A stretch of DNA of 64,000 nt from Paenibacillus sp. FSL R5-0623 (GTDB lineage Bacteria; Bacillota; Bacilli; Paenibacillales; Paenibacillaceae). The notes below the pieces were generated by a model that ran no database searches, was not told the origin of the DNA, and worked only from the letters and a program-made list of their open reading frames with translations. Position 1 is the first letter of the stretch; every line of letters starts with the position of its first letter. Both the position numbers and the translations under genes were made by a program. Positions 1 through 8,954 of the stretch are shown here, piece after piece. The DNA is taken from assembly GCF_037974265.1 (NCBI RefSeq), contig NZ_CP150233.1:4092001-4156000 (forward strand), read 5' to 3'.

Positions 1-68
1 CGCCTTATGTGTTGGCTATTCGCCACTTCCTTCAAAGGTTGCTGCTCCATATCTTCCGTAGCTATCAT
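1..68 (-). CDS. 5' end of an unidentified minus-strand gene, cut by window edge
   Basis: On the minus strand an ATG at 68 opens a frame that stays open to the window edge and begins MIATEDMEQQ. A second in-frame ATG lies six codons later, behind GGAAG, but too close to it to be an ideal ribosome binding site. Only about 22 codons are visible, too few to identify. It lies 44 bases downstream of the amidoligase-like gene on the same strand, so it could be the next gene of that transcript. It could also be chance. Confidence 0.25.
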   Translation of the reverse strand, partial: MIATEDMEQQPLKEVANSQHIR

Positions 69-112
69 TTAAACAGACTTGTTTCTTATTATATCAAAAA
101 AACGTCCGTACT

Positions 113-1363
113 TCATGAACCTGCCCGAATATTCCAGAGTTTGCGAATATCGCGGCTCTCATCCCATGTTCTTCCCAGTTTTAATTGAAGGATCAACGGA
201 GACGCATACCGTTCATAACGTGCATATCCATCCAACCTCTTCAGATCATCTACGAGGGCTGGGATGTGTTCCTTAATCACTTCGCGCTTTCCTTCATAAA
301 AAGCGGCATGGACCTCAGCTTTTGCCAACGGACGCTGCCGTAATTGAGTATACTCTCTCGCGATCAGACCTGCCAAGGCCACAACACCTTTCGCAACAAG
401 GGGTGACACAAGAAAGCTGGGTAACGTACGATACTCAAACCCACCATAGGATTTCAGACGAAAATCACCAAGTGCTCCATAACGGGGTCGCCTTCCCGAT
501 CCACGGGGGTCTTGAAGAAATGCCAATGGCAATGCCAGATAATTGTCCAGTGCACGGAGCAGTTCCCCGGTAAGATTCACGTCGCTAAAATGAATATGAC
601 CACCAAGAGGTAACCCCCGCTGTGGCATCCCTCCTGCCTGCCAGATGAGCGAGTGATCACTGATGCTGCGGGAAGCGGCTGCGAATGCCCTCATCAGATG
701 AGCCAGTAGCTCTCGTGGTTCGGAGCTGGGAGCAGGCCGCAATTCGGCAACCGGATATATGCGCCGTCCACCAATCGTCACGGAATCACAGCCTGCCATT
801 CCGCTACGTTCAAGAAATTTGGAGGCGGGTACGATTTTGGATTCCGGCATTTGAACCAGCAGGAACTCGGGGTCCATGCCAAGTATCGGAGTGGGTCTGT
901 GATTCGCCTCCTCATCCAGCAGTTCCTGATGCAGCTTCCAGCTTTCCCTATAGGTAGCAGCAAGGTTGGTCACCCCTTTCCAGGGACACGGGTCGATCGA
1001 AATCACTGCACAACCGCCGTTCCCTGAGGACTCCATTCGAACAGATCCATGATCCAGCCCTAGCGTATACAGCGTTTTGATCGCAAGTCGTTCTATGCGC
1101 TTGTATAAGGTCGAACTCGCTTCACGCTCCAACAGAGTTTCCTGCGCCCCTCCCATGCCACTAGTATCCTTGCGCTTGATCCGAATTGCCTGCATACAGC
1201 TTATCTCTACGTCATAGCGTACACGCAAGCCTGGTTCACGTTTACGCCGATCGTGCAGTGACAGTACTTCAATGCCTGCCTGTTTCAGCCGTTCTGAACG
1301 TTCTCCGGCAGTCATCCTTTCATAGCGGCGCAGCGCTTCCTCCGCTTGTTCCATCACATTCAT
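113..1363 (-). CDS. Putative amidoligase (COOH-NH2 ligase type 2) domain protein
   Basis: The 416-residue protein carries a GMDPEFLL segment near residue 160 and a GGHIHF segment near residue 255. These are hallmarks of the phage phiEco32-type COOH-NH2 ligase family, a glutamine-synthetase/glutamate-cysteine-ligase-fold group thought to form amide bonds using ATP. No signal peptide or membrane segment is seen, so it is probably cytoplasmic. The ATG at 1363 follows a very strong GGGAGGGGGG ribosome binding site. It lies downstream of cotE on the same strand, separated by a terminator-like hairpin, so it may share a sporulation context, but that is inference. The substrate is unknown and the family assignment is from memory of the motifs. 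Confidence 0.75.
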   Translation of the reverse strand: MNVMEQAEEALRRYERMTAGERSERLKQAGIEVLSLHDRRKREPGLRVRYDVEISCMQAIRIKRKDTSGMGGAQETLLEREASSTLYKRIERLAIKTLYTLGLDHGSVRMESSGNGGCAVISIDPCPWKGVTNLAATYRESWKLHQELLDEEANHRPTPILGMDPEFLLVQMPESKIVPASKFLERSGMAGCDSVTIGGRRIYPVAELRPAPSSEPRELLAHLMRAFAAASRSISDHSLIWQAGGMPQRGLPLGGHIHFSDVNLTGELLRALDNYLALPLAFLQDPRGSGRRPRYGALGDFRLKSYGGFEYRTLPSFLVSPLVAKGVVALAGLIAREYTQLRQRPLAKAEVHAAFYEGKREVIKEHIPALVDDLKRLDGYARYERYASPLILQLKLGRTWDESRDIRKLWNIRAGS

Positions 1364-1487
1364 TACGTCCCCCCTCCCGGATCATGCCCAAAAATAAAAA
1401 TAACCCCGCAATGCGGAGCCTTCCCGTGAAAGGTATTCCAGGCACATTGCGAGGCTCATTACCACCCATTTTTCAATATTTAAGAAG

Positions 1488-1509
1488 AAAGAGGGCTTAC
1501 GCCCTCTTC
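1488..1509 (-). terminator. Intrinsic terminator after cotE
   Basis: AAGAGGGC and GCCCTCTT form a perfect stem around a four-base loop. Read on the minus strand the stem is followed by a T-rich tail (TCTTTCTTCTT). It lies about 55 bases beyond the cotE stop codon and before the amidoligase-like gene. Confidence 0.7.
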
Positions 1510-1563
1510 ACCGCGCCTTCTGGCGCATATGATACATTAGGTTATCAAATACAGGCGTCAAAC

Positions 1564-2124
1564 TCACAGCTCATCGTCGAGCAGATCGGGATCGAGATCG
1601 TCATAATCTCCATCGCCACTGCCGAAGTCATAGTCCTTGTCTTCGTAATCACCGCATCCATCTGTGCAGACCTTCACACAAACTTTAGTCTCGGCAACGA
1701 GTTCCACAGCGAATTCCCGTTCTACCCGGATAATTACACTGCTTCCACCTGCTGATACTGTGGCTTCCACACAGCTAGGTTCCTGCGTTGCATCCGCAGA
1801 TACCTCTACTGTGGAAGTCCGGTGTTTCGGGTCCAGATAGGACAAAGGCACATGTTCTACATACGAGACCGTTTCTTTGGCTACATCCGTCTGAGAATTT
1901 TTGTCGTAGGAATACCAAATGTTGATATCGTAAGTACCAATAACTTCAATTCCGTCACCCGCTGATACGGCTTCATATTGGTGGTTGATAATCCAAGCCC
2001 CCAAAATACTTGTCGGACCATTTGGCGGAGTCACGGTATGTGTTACGGTAGAGAACTTACGACCTTTGCCGCAGATCGCCTTCGTGATAATCTCTCTACA
2101 TTGATGTTTATGACTCAATGACAT
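1564..2124 (-). CDS. cotE: Outer spore coat morphogenetic protein CotE
   Basis: CotE organises assembly of the outer spore coat in endospore formers. The protein has the expected N-terminal REIITKAICGKGRKF block, the SILGAWIINH and GTYDINIWYSY blocks, a CVEATVS segment, and the very acidic C-terminal tail rich in Asp and Glu. At 186 residues it is close to the roughly 180 usual for the family. I chose the ATG at 2124 because GGAGGAGGT sits six bases upstream; a longer frame starting at 2145 would put that site inside the gene. Internal Cys residues near the acidic tail (CVKVCTDGC) are a minor variation. In Bacillus cotE sits near mutS; here the neighbours differ. Confidence 0.95.
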   Translation of the reverse strand: MSLSHKHQCREIITKAICGKGRKFSTVTHTVTPPNGPTSILGAWIINHQYEAVSAGDGIEVIGTYDINIWYSYDKNSQTDVAKETVSYVEHVPLSYLDPKHRTSTVEVSADATQEPSCVEATVSAGGSSVIIRVEREFAVELVAETKVCVKVCTDGCGDYEDKDYDFGSGDGDYDDLDPDLLDDEL

Positions 2125-2199
2125 CTTTAAACCTCCTCCATACAATCATTCACTACAAGTGTATGCAGGGCATTCGTCTAGGGTGACAACTATTTTCTA

Positions 2200-3177
2200 T
2201 TATTCGTTTGTAGATTGGGACCGGTCCGAGATTGGGGACGGCGCTTTGTCCTTCTTCGCGACTTTCAGATACAGCGCGAGTTCACGGCACAGCTGGAGAA
2301 TTGCAGAACGAATCTCGAATTCTTCCCTTGTATCCGGCAGCTCCATACGTTTGAATTCTTCTTGCACATCCGCAAGAAGTTTTTCAGTTCGTCCAGTGTA
2401 GGATTCAGTAAGTACATCCTGACTAAGCTGATCGAACAGCTCCGACACCATTTCCGCATGTGGCATCTTCTGATAGATCTGGGACACCAGATGCATCATG
2501 TGCTGGATAGAGTCCAACTGCGTTTTGCGCATATAGAAGTAGACACTCCATTCCTCATTCGGATGAATCACCTGATTCTCCAGAGAACGCTTGGCCGCAT
2601 CAATACCGCCAAGGATCGCTTGATCTGCTTCAATCAGCTCTCTCCCCGCCCATGCTTCATTGGGATTACGCAGCGTGGCAGCAAATTCCTTGAAAATTTT
2701 CGAGAAGAGTTCATCGATTCGTTTCCGAATGCGAAGCATCTGCGGATCTGCTGCCGGCATATAGGCCAGGTTAACCGCCATTGCGGAACCAAGACCAATT
2801 AACAGCAAAGCAATTTGTACGAGGACGACATGCACGTCCATCTCCCCGCCGCCGAACACCCGAAACACCACAACAGAACCTGTAACAATACCTTCTTTGA
2901 AGCCTACCCGGACAATAGCCGGGAATGCGATCAATATGTATACCCCCAGCACCCAATAATGGAAGCCTAGAAAGTGAAAAAGTACACTTGCAAATAAAAG
3001 TCCAACTACGGAAGCAAAGAACCGCGCCGATATGGTGCGAATACTTCGTTTTCTCGTTACATCCACGCCAAGAATGGCAAGCAATCCCGCTGATGTTGGT
3101 CCCGGCAAGCGACACCAGTCTGCAATCAATACAGCCATTAATGCGGCGATTGCAGTTTTAATTACCCTAAAACCCAT
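2200..3177 (-). CDS. Aromatic acid exporter family (ArAE_1) membrane protein
   Basis: The 325-residue protein resembles Bacillus YqjA. The N-terminal half has about four hydrophobic segments (residues 5-25, 45-75, 80-105 and 115-140), with the family-like start IKTAIAALMAVLIADW and a GLLAILGVDVTRKRS stretch. The C-terminal half is a soluble helical domain typical of ArAE_1 proteins. Members are proposed to export aromatic carboxylic acids across the plasma membrane; the actual substrate is not known here. The ATG follows AGAGGAGATGG. It appears to be a single-gene unit between cotE and the ABC transporter genes. Confidence 0.85.
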   Translation of the reverse strand: MGFRVIKTAIAALMAVLIADWCRLPGPTSAGLLAILGVDVTRKRSIRTISARFFASVVGLLFASVLFHFLGFHYWVLGVYILIAFPAIVRVGFKEGIVTGSVVVFRVFGGGEMDVHVVLVQIALLLIGLGSAMAVNLAYMPAADPQMLRIRKRIDELFSKIFKEFAATLRNPNEAWAGRELIEADQAILGGIDAAKRSLENQVIHPNEEWSVYFYMRKTQLDSIQHMMHLVSQIYQKMPHAEMVSELFDQLSQDVLTESYTGRTEKLLADVQEEFKRMELPDTREEFEIRSAILQLCRELALYLKVAKKDKAPSPISDRSQSTNE

Positions 3178-3523
3178 TTAATATTCCATCTCCTCTAAGC
3201 TGCAAAAAAATTCTTAGCCAGCTCGTCGCCTCTTTCATTATCATGACTAGTATGTCTCATCCAAAAGTAAACTAGACGACATCAACCGACATGCGCATGC
3301 ATGCCGGTCACAGCAACACGCCCCGAATGAGGGACGCTGGCAAGTTAGATCGTTGCGACAGAACCTCAAGGCCCTCTTCTCCAATCATCGCATTCATTCC
3401 GGATCTGCGCGGAATAATCATACTAAATATGGTACTTGATTTTACGGTATCGGGCAACGTGACACCCCTTGTGAAATTGTATACATATCATACCCGGTCA
3501 CATTACGAGTAAAACACTACGAA
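3178..3523. other. Intergenic region without a recognised gene
   Basis: Between the ABC permease stop and the ArAE start codon lie about 345 bases. The only open frame of note (plus strand, 3291-3512) has no ribosome binding site and no protein-like pattern. The ribosome binding site of the exporter gene is at the left edge. I see no clear terminator or riboswitch. Confidence 0.5.
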
Positions 3524-4357
3524 TCACCTGCGGCCAGCCAGCATTTTGCGTTCTGCATAGACAACAAGTTGGTACATGGCTGTTGCAACAGCAGCAATAA
3601 TTAACAGACTTGATAATACAAGCGTGAAGTTGAATACCTGGAATCCGTAGATAATCAGATAACCGAGCCCTTGTTTTGCGACCAGAAACTCACCTACAAT
3701 TACACCCACCCAAGCCATGCCAACGTTCACTTTCAAGGTGGATACAATCGCCGGAAAAGAAGCAGGTAATACAACTTTTGTAAAAATCTCGGAACGGTCT
3801 CCACCAAACGTACGAATGACTTTAATATAATTGGGATCCACTTCATTGAAGCTGTTATACACGACCAATGTCGTGATAATGACCGTGATGGACAATGTGG
3901 TCATAACAATGGCTGTAAAACCCGCGCCGAACATCACAATAAAGATCGGGCCAAGTGCTACCTTTGGCATACTGTTGAACACAACCATATAGGGGTCCAA
4001 CACTTTTGACAAAAAAGGAGACCACCAAATTAAAACCGCAAGCAAGGTTCCCACCAGTGTTCCCAATAAAAAACCAACTGCCGTTTCCCCTACGGTTACC
4101 CCAACATGTGCCCACAACTCGCCACTAGCGATGTCCTTGCCAATCTGGGCAAAAACCTTACTCGGATAACTGAATAACAGTACATCAATCCAACGAAGCC
4201 TGCCTGCCACTTCCCATAACAAAAACATACATACCAACATAGATAACTGTACGGCAAGCACTTGATGTCGCCATCTGGCCACCTGCTGAATATGATTCCG
4301 ATGCAGCTGCCCCATCCATTCGTCACGCTTTTCCTGCTTCGGATTCATTGGATTCAC
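3524..4357 (-). CDS. NitT/TauT-type ABC transporter permease
   Basis: A 277-residue integral membrane protein of the SsuC/TauC/ThiX group with about six transmembrane segments. The permease EAA-type loop is seen around VVYNSFNEVDPNYIKVIRTFGG, and an AWVGVIVGEFLVAKQGLGYLI block is typical of this family. It would form the membrane channel for the ATPase and lipoprotein encoded just upstream. The GTG start at 4357 overlaps the TGA of the ATPase gene (GTGA) and has GAGG seven bases before it. An ATG at 4348 is possible but lies further from the ribosome binding site. Translational coupling with the ATPase gene is likely. Confidence 0.88.
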   Translation of the reverse strand: MNPMNPKQEKRDEWMGQLHRNHIQQVARWRHQVLAVQLSMLVCMFLLWEVAGRLRWIDVLLFSYPSKVFAQIGKDIASGELWAHVGVTVGETAVGFLLGTLVGTLLAVLIWWSPFLSKVLDPYMVVFNSMPKVALGPIFIVMFGAGFTAIVMTTLSITVIITTLVVYNSFNEVDPNYIKVIRTFGGDRSEIFTKVVLPASFPAIVSTLKVNVGMAWVGVIVGEFLVAKQGLGYLIIYGFQVFNFTLVLSSLLIIAAVATAMYQLVVYAERKMLAGRR

Positions 4358-5148
4358 GCGTCTTCCTCACCTCCCCCCGACTGATCCAGTTCACTCCATA
4401 ACGCCTGAAACAACACATTGAATCCTTCTTGTTCCCTGGCATGAAACGGCTGAGCCTTCCGAATTCCATCGGGGATTACAAACTCACGACGGATGCGGCC
4501 GGGATTGCGATCAAGCACAATGACTCGGTCACTGACCGCAATGGCTTCAGACAAATCATGGGTGACGAGAACAGATGTTTTGCCAAACTGTTTTAACGTG
4601 TCCGAGACCAAATCCTCCAGTTGCAGCTTGGTTTGATAATCAAGTGCTGAGAATGGTTCATCCAACAATAAAATTCCCGGATCGGTTGCCAACGTTCGCA
4701 CCAGAGCCACTCGCTGTCTCATACCCCCTGAAAGCTCTGAAGGGTACTGATTCTCCGTTCCGGCCAACCCCATACTTACCAGCAGTTCCCGTACACGCTC
4801 ACGGCTCCGTTCATCAAGTCTGCCTGTCAGTTCAAGACCAATCAATGCATTATCCAGAATGGTCCGCCACGGGAACAGATAGTCCTGTTGAAGCATATAA
4901 CCAATCTGTGCTGAGGGGCCGCCAACAAGTTTGCCTTTAACCTTAACCTCTCCTCGGGTGGGTGTGAGCAGCCCGGCAATGATCGACAACAATGTCGTTT
5001 TACCACATCCACTCGGTCCAACCAGACTGACGAACTCTCCTTTTTGAATCTCCAGACTCAAGTCTTCAAGCACCAAGGAAGCTTCCCGCTCGCTGACATA
5101 TACTTGAGAGATCCCCTCGAGTCGGATCACACTTTCGGATTCAGGCAT
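4354..5148 (-). CDS. NitT/TauT-type ABC transporter ATP-binding protein
   Basis: The protein contains a complete nucleotide-binding domain: Walker A (GPSGCGKTT), Q-loop (LQQDYLFPW), ABC signature (LSGGMRQR), Walker B (ILLLDEPFSALD) and the switch histidine in VLVTHDLSEA. It energises uptake through the neighbouring permease. I prefer the ATG at 5148, preceded by AAAGGAAG at good distance. The longer frame begins at 5178, where TAATG overlaps the stop of the lipoprotein gene, but its nearest SD is 16 bases away. Substrate class cannot be decided from the ATPase; relatives serve sulfonates, nitrate, thiamine precursors and riboflavin. Confidence 0.9.
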   Translation of the reverse strand: MPESESVIRLEGISQVYVSEREASLVLEDLSLEIQKGEFVSLVGPSGCGKTTLLSIIAGLLTPTRGEVKVKGKLVGGPSAQIGYMLQQDYLFPWRTILDNALIGLELTGRLDERSRERVRELLVSMGLAGTENQYPSELSGGMRQRVALVRTLATDPGILLLDEPFSALDYQTKLQLEDLVSDTLKQFGKTSVLVTHDLSEAIAVSDRVIVLDRNPGRIRREFVIPDGIRKAQPFHAREQEGFNVLFQALWSELDQSGGGEEDA

Positions 5149-5177
5149 TCTGCTCACTTCCTTTCCTGAATACCCCA

Positions 5178-6182
5178 TTACTTTGATTTCGTAACCTCTT
5201 CCGCATAGGCATTATCCACAATGGCATTCGAATCCACACGTTCTTTCAACTCTCCGGCGGCACTCATGACATCAAGCAGATTGTTCCACTCTTCCTCATC
5301 AATGATCGGATCCGTTGCATAGCTGCCCTGTTCCTTATAACGGTTCACACTGCTTACCAAAATGACTGGATCGATGTCTTTGAAAAAAGGAGAAATGACT
5401 TCAGCAATCTCTTCAGCCGTATGGGAATCCACCCATGCCTGCGCTTTGTGCAGACCATTCGTAAACTTCTGTACGATATCCTTATTGTCGTTAAGATAAC
5501 TCTGTTTCGTCATGAAGACGGTGTAAGGCAGAAGACCACCTTCTGTGCCAAACGATGCAACAACCTTACCCCGACCTTCTTGTTCAAAGATGGATGCCTG
5601 GGGTTCAAACAGTTGAACATAATCTCCCGTGCCTGAGGCAAAAGCAGACGCAATGTTGGCAAAGTCCACATTTTGAATCAGTTCCAGATCACTTTGTGGA
5701 TCAATGCCATGTTTGTTCAGTGCGAACTCCCCTGCCATTTGCGGCATGCCGCCTTTGCGTTGACCGAGAAATGTGGAATCCCTCAGTTGCTCCCAATCGA
5801 AGCTACCTTCTGTGTTACGAGCGAACAGAAATGTACCATCCGTCTGGGTGAGCTGGGCAAAGTTAATGACCGGATCTTCCGCTCCCTGCTGATAGACATA
5901 TATGGACGTCTCCGCCCCTACCAGTGCGATATCCACCGAACCTGCGAGTAATGCCGCCATCGTTTTGTCACCACCAGCAGTCGTTTGAATATCCACCTCA
6001 AGTCCCTGCTCTTCAAAAAAACCTTGAGCCACAGCGACATACTCCGGTGCGTAAAATACCGAACGAGTCACTTCGCCAATCGTAATCTTGGCTTCATTCT
6101 CTTCCTTATTACAGCTGGTGAGCGCCACAATGATAATCAGCAGAATAACGATGCCCCGGACGAACCATGGCGTGTATTTCAT
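5178..6182 (-). CDS. ABC transporter substrate-binding lipoprotein (SsuA/THI5-like)
   Basis: A lipoprotein signal is clear: Lys near the N-terminus, a hydrophobic run, then the lipobox LTSC with the cysteine at residue 24. The mature part has the NMT1/SsuA-like pattern (YAPEYVAVAQGFFEEQGLEV, then a GxxDIALVGAETS block). It should capture a small organic ligand at the outer membrane face and deliver it to the permease/ATPase pair downstream. The ATG at 6182 has GGAGGG seven bases upstream; the longer GTG frame from 6200 would include that site. No TPP or other riboswitch was visible upstream, so a thiamine-precursor role is not supported. Confidence 0.88.
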   Translation of the reverse strand: MKYTPWFVRGIVILLIIIVALTSCNKEENEAKITIGEVTRSVFYAPEYVAVAQGFFEEQGLEVDIQTTAGGDKTMAALLAGSVDIALVGAETSIYVYQQGAEDPVINFAQLTQTDGTFLFARNTEGSFDWEQLRDSTFLGQRKGGMPQMAGEFALNKHGIDPQSDLELIQNVDFANIASAFASGTGDYVQLFEPQASIFEQEGRGKVVASFGTEGGLLPYTVFMTKQSYLNDNKDIVQKFTNGLHKAQAWVDSHTAEEIAEVISPFFKDIDPVILVSSVNRYKEQGSYATDPIIDEEEWNNLLDVMSAAGELKERVDSNAIVDNAYAEEVTKSK

Positions 6183-6263
6183 GTTGTTTCCCTCCTTCAC
6201 TGGTTTCAGCAGTTTCTCTCTATTATGGATATGCCGATGCCCAACAAAAGGTTAAGAACTTAA

Positions 6264-6299
6264 ATGCAAAAAAGAGCCGGGCAATGATGCCCGACTCTT
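6264..6299 (-). terminator. Intrinsic terminator after the M32 carboxypeptidase gene
   Basis: On the minus strand AGAGTCGGGC, a loop and GCCCGGCTCT form a strong stem followed by a T run. It lies about 45 bases past the carboxypeptidase stop and separates that gene from the downstream ABC transporter operon. Confidence 0.85.
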
Positions 6300-6341
6300 C
6301 AGCTCTTCGAAATGTTATTCAATATGGTATATATGGGATAC

Positions 6342-7856
6342 CTACAGCTTGTAAATCTCGGCGTATTTGGCTTCCAGATAATCGGCCAGATAATCCGGGT
6401 TCAATTCTTCACCCGTTACGGCGACAATCAATTCGGAAGGTGTGCGACTTTTGCCATAACGGTAGATCTTGTCTGTAAGCCATTCCTTAATTGGAATCAG
6501 ATTACCTTTGGCAATGAAGGTATCAAATTCTGGCATTTCCTTGCGTAATGTATGTAGAATTTGAGCTGCATACATATTACCCAGAGAATACGAAGCAAAG
6601 TAACCAAAGTCACCACCAGACCAGTGAACATCCTGAAGAACACCGTCTCCATCATTCGTTGGCATAATACCGAGGTATTCCTTGTATTTTGCATTCCAGG
6701 TCTCCGGCAGGTCTTTCACTTCCAGACCATCGTTGAATAACATTTTCTCAATCTCATATCGGATAATAATATGCAGGTTATAGGTCAGTTCATCGGCTTC
6801 AATTCGAATGAGTGAACTCTCCACCCGGTTGATTGCACGATAGAAATCTTCCAGTTCAACTTCGCTCAGTTGTGGGAAATGCTGCTGCAAATCTTTGTAA
6901 TAACGTGTCCAGAATGGCAGACTACGACCAATCATGTTTTCCCAAAGACGGGACTGGGACTCATGAATCCCCATGGACGTTCCTTCGGCAAGAAGGGTAC
7001 CTGCCAGACTGTCATCAATATTTTGCTCGTACAGGGCATGCCCGCCCTCATGCAGGGAACTGAAGACTGCGCTTGCTACATCATCTTGCAGATAATGTGT
7101 TGTGATCCGCACATCACCCGGATTAAGGCCCGTTGCAAAAGGATGAACACTCTCGTCCAATCGTCCAGCTTCAAAGTCATAGCCCATTTGTTCCAAGATG
7201 AACAGACTGAATTTTTCCTGCTGTTCGGTGTCAAACAACTGATTCAGAAACTCTGTATTGGGCTTGTTTTCTGAAGCATTAATCTTCTCTTGCAGAGGCA
7301 CCAAACGTGCTTTGAGGCGGGCGAACACAGCATCCACTTTCTCAACCGTCAGATCCGGTTCATACATGTCAAGCAGCGTATCATAACGCGTATCCTTCAC
7401 ACCCCAATAATCAATAAACTCCTGTTTGAGCTTAACGATATCTGTCAGATATGGGGAGAACCCTGCAAAATCACTGTTATGTTTGGCATCTTCCCATGCG
7501 GTTTCGGACTTGGCCGTGAGCACGGTATATGCTTGTACTTTTTCCGGTGGTACGGATTGACTGCGATCATATTCTTTCTGGCAATCTTCAACCAGACGAC
7601 GATCTATATCTTCGAGCTGTTCCAATACCGCTGGAGTCGTTAATGCATCCAGGTAAGTCTTCATGTCAGCCGAGGTTTGCAACTTGAATGCTTCGGTGGA
7701 CAACATACCCAGCGTCTCCGAACGAGTCGGAACGCCTTTTTTCGGCGCACCTGTGCGCAGATCCCAGTGAAGCAAACCAATGGCTTCATGATAGCTCTTA
7801 ATTTTACGAGCCAGATTACGGAAGGATTCCAAATGTTCCTGTGTTTGTTTATCCAT
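6342..7856 (-). CDS. M32 family metallocarboxypeptidase
   Basis: The 504-residue protein is a cytoplasmic zinc carboxypeptidase of the thermostable carboxypeptidase 1 (TaqCP/PfuCP, Bacillus YpwA) family, removing C-terminal residues from peptides. The zinc motif HEGGH is at residues 269-273, preceded by the family segment DVRITTHYL near 248-256 and followed by ESQSRLWENMIGRS. Length equals the roughly 500 residues typical of M32. The ATG at 7856 follows GAGGTG. It is a single-gene unit ending in its own terminator. Confidence 0.93.
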   Translation of the reverse strand: MDKQTQEHLESFRNLARKIKSYHEAIGLLHWDLRTGAPKKGVPTRSETLGMLSTEAFKLQTSADMKTYLDALTTPAVLEQLEDIDRRLVEDCQKEYDRSQSVPPEKVQAYTVLTAKSETAWEDAKHNSDFAGFSPYLTDIVKLKQEFIDYWGVKDTRYDTLLDMYEPDLTVEKVDAVFARLKARLVPLQEKINASENKPNTEFLNQLFDTEQQEKFSLFILEQMGYDFEAGRLDESVHPFATGLNPGDVRITTHYLQDDVASAVFSSLHEGGHALYEQNIDDSLAGTLLAEGTSMGIHESQSRLWENMIGRSLPFWTRYYKDLQQHFPQLSEVELEDFYRAINRVESSLIRIEADELTYNLHIIIRYEIEKMLFNDGLEVKDLPETWNAKYKEYLGIMPTNDGDGVLQDVHWSGGDFGYFASYSLGNMYAAQILHTLRKEMPEFDTFIAKGNLIPIKEWLTDKIYRYGKSRTPSELIVAVTGEELNPDYLADYLEAKYAEIYKL

Positions 7857-8205
7857 TGTTATCGTTCACCTCTTCAAAAAAAATGTTATACCCTATTGAT
7901 GATACTTTTTGCATTGCGTATAATCAACTTTTAACAGATGAAAATTGTATTATTCGCCTAAAGATACGTGTTCAAAAAGTCTGATTTTCATTACCGAGAA
8001 GATAGAAATGTCGTTCAACTTCGATGCTGATGATGCCCTCAAGCATGATTCGTAATCAAAAGTGGACTTTTTGAACAACCTCTAAAGGGTTGGAGTAATG
8101 CCATCTGCTGACCGTGAAATACTATTAAAGCAAAGGCGTGTAGGACAAGCTGCATCATATGCAAGTGGCCGTGCTCGTCGTATTGGATAACAGGAGGCAA
8201 TGGAC
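7857..8205. other. Intergenic region holding a candidate dispersed repeat
   Basis: About 350 bases separate the divergent carboxypeptidase and carbonic anhydrase genes. The middle is taken by the inverted-repeat element listed separately at 7970-8076. The GGAGG ribosome binding site of the carbonic anhydrase is at the right edge. No convincing coding frame was found. Confidence 0.5.
7970..8076. repeat. Candidate dispersed intergenic element with perfect terminal inverted repeats
   Basis: GTTCAAAAAGTC at 7970-7981 is the exact reverse complement of GACTTTTTGAAC at 8065-8076, giving 12-bp terminal inverted repeats around an 83-bp core with no coding potential. Inner flanks are only loosely complementary. 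From memory, very similar intergenic elements are scattered through Paenibacillus genomes. Only one copy lies in this window, so its repeated nature is inference. Confidence 0.5.
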
Positions 8206-8781
8206 ATGAACAACATTCAAGAGATTTTGACTTACAACAAATCATTTGTCGAGACCAAAGAATACGAAAAGTATACGGCTGGCAAGTTTCCAACCAAAAA
8301 GATGGTTATCATCACTTGTATGGATACACGTCTGGTGGAATTGCTGCCCAAGGCTATGAACTTGAAAAACGGCGATGTGAAAATCATCAAAAACGCAGGC
8401 GCAATTATCTCTCAGCCTTTCGGGAGTGTAATGCGTAGTGTACTTGTCGCCATCTATGAACTGGGTGCAGATGAAGTCCTGGTAGTGGGACACACGGAAT
8501 GTGGTATGGCTTCCCTTCACGCTGAGACCATGATTGGACATATGGTAGAGCGTGGTGTATCGGAAGAAGTCATGACTACTCTGGAGAATTCGGGCATCCG
8601 TTTGCAAAAATGGTTGCGTGGGTTTGACAGCGTTGAGGAAGGGGTAAAACATACTGTGGAAGTGATCAAAAAGCATCCATTACTTCCTCCCAATGTACCC
8701 GTCCACGGCATGGTTATCGATTCTGCCACAGGTGAACTTGATCTTGTCGCTGAGGGGTATGGACAACAGGCATCTCTCTAA
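8206..8781 (+). CDS. Beta-class carbonic anhydrase
   Basis: The protein interconverts carbon dioxide and bicarbonate with a zinc ion. The zinc and catalytic ligands of beta carbonic anhydrases are present: CMDTR (Cys38, Asp40, Arg42) and GHTECGM (His96, Cys99). It resembles the Bacillus YtiB/YbcF group and is a usual length at 191 residues. Of two ATG codons six bases apart, the second (8206) is eight bases from GGAGG, whereas the first is only two bases away. It appears monocistronic with a terminator directly after the stop. Confidence 0.93.
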   Translation: MNNIQEILTYNKSFVETKEYEKYTAGKFPTKKMVIITCMDTRLVELLPKAMNLKNGDVKIIKNAGAIISQPFGSVMRSVLVAIYELGADEVLVVGHTECGMASLHAETMIGHMVERGVSEEVMTTLENSGIRLQKWLRGFDSVEEGVKHTVEVIKKHPLLPPNVPVHGMVIDSATGELDLVAEGYGQQASL

Positions 8782-8790
8782 ATGGTTTGG

Positions 8791-8820
8791 AGTGCGGACC
8801 TTATGGTTCGCACTTTTTTT
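8791..8820 (+). terminator. Intrinsic terminator after carbonic anhydrase
   Basis: AGTGCG and CGCACT enclose a loop and are followed by seven or more T residues on the plus strand, ten bases after the carbonic anhydrase stop codon. Confidence 0.88.
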
Positions 8821-8954
8821 GTCTAAATTAAGGCAGTTGTTCTGTCAGGTTGTCAAACCATACAGTTTCAGTGTACACTTTTTATGAAAGCGGTCAAAGA
8901 AAGTAAAAACGATTGTTCTCTCTGACCTAGCCCTAATATTAAGGAGACATGTGC

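Noticed and set aside
3291-3512. 73-codon plus-strand open frame between the ABC permease and ArAE genes
   Set aside because: No ribosome binding site, Arg/His/Pro-scattered composition unlike a folded protein, and no motif.
6183-6341. TPP riboswitch before the SsuA/THI5-like lipoprotein gene
   Set aside because: No CTGAGA or ACCTGAT-type conserved segments were found, so a thiamine-precursor role was not assigned.
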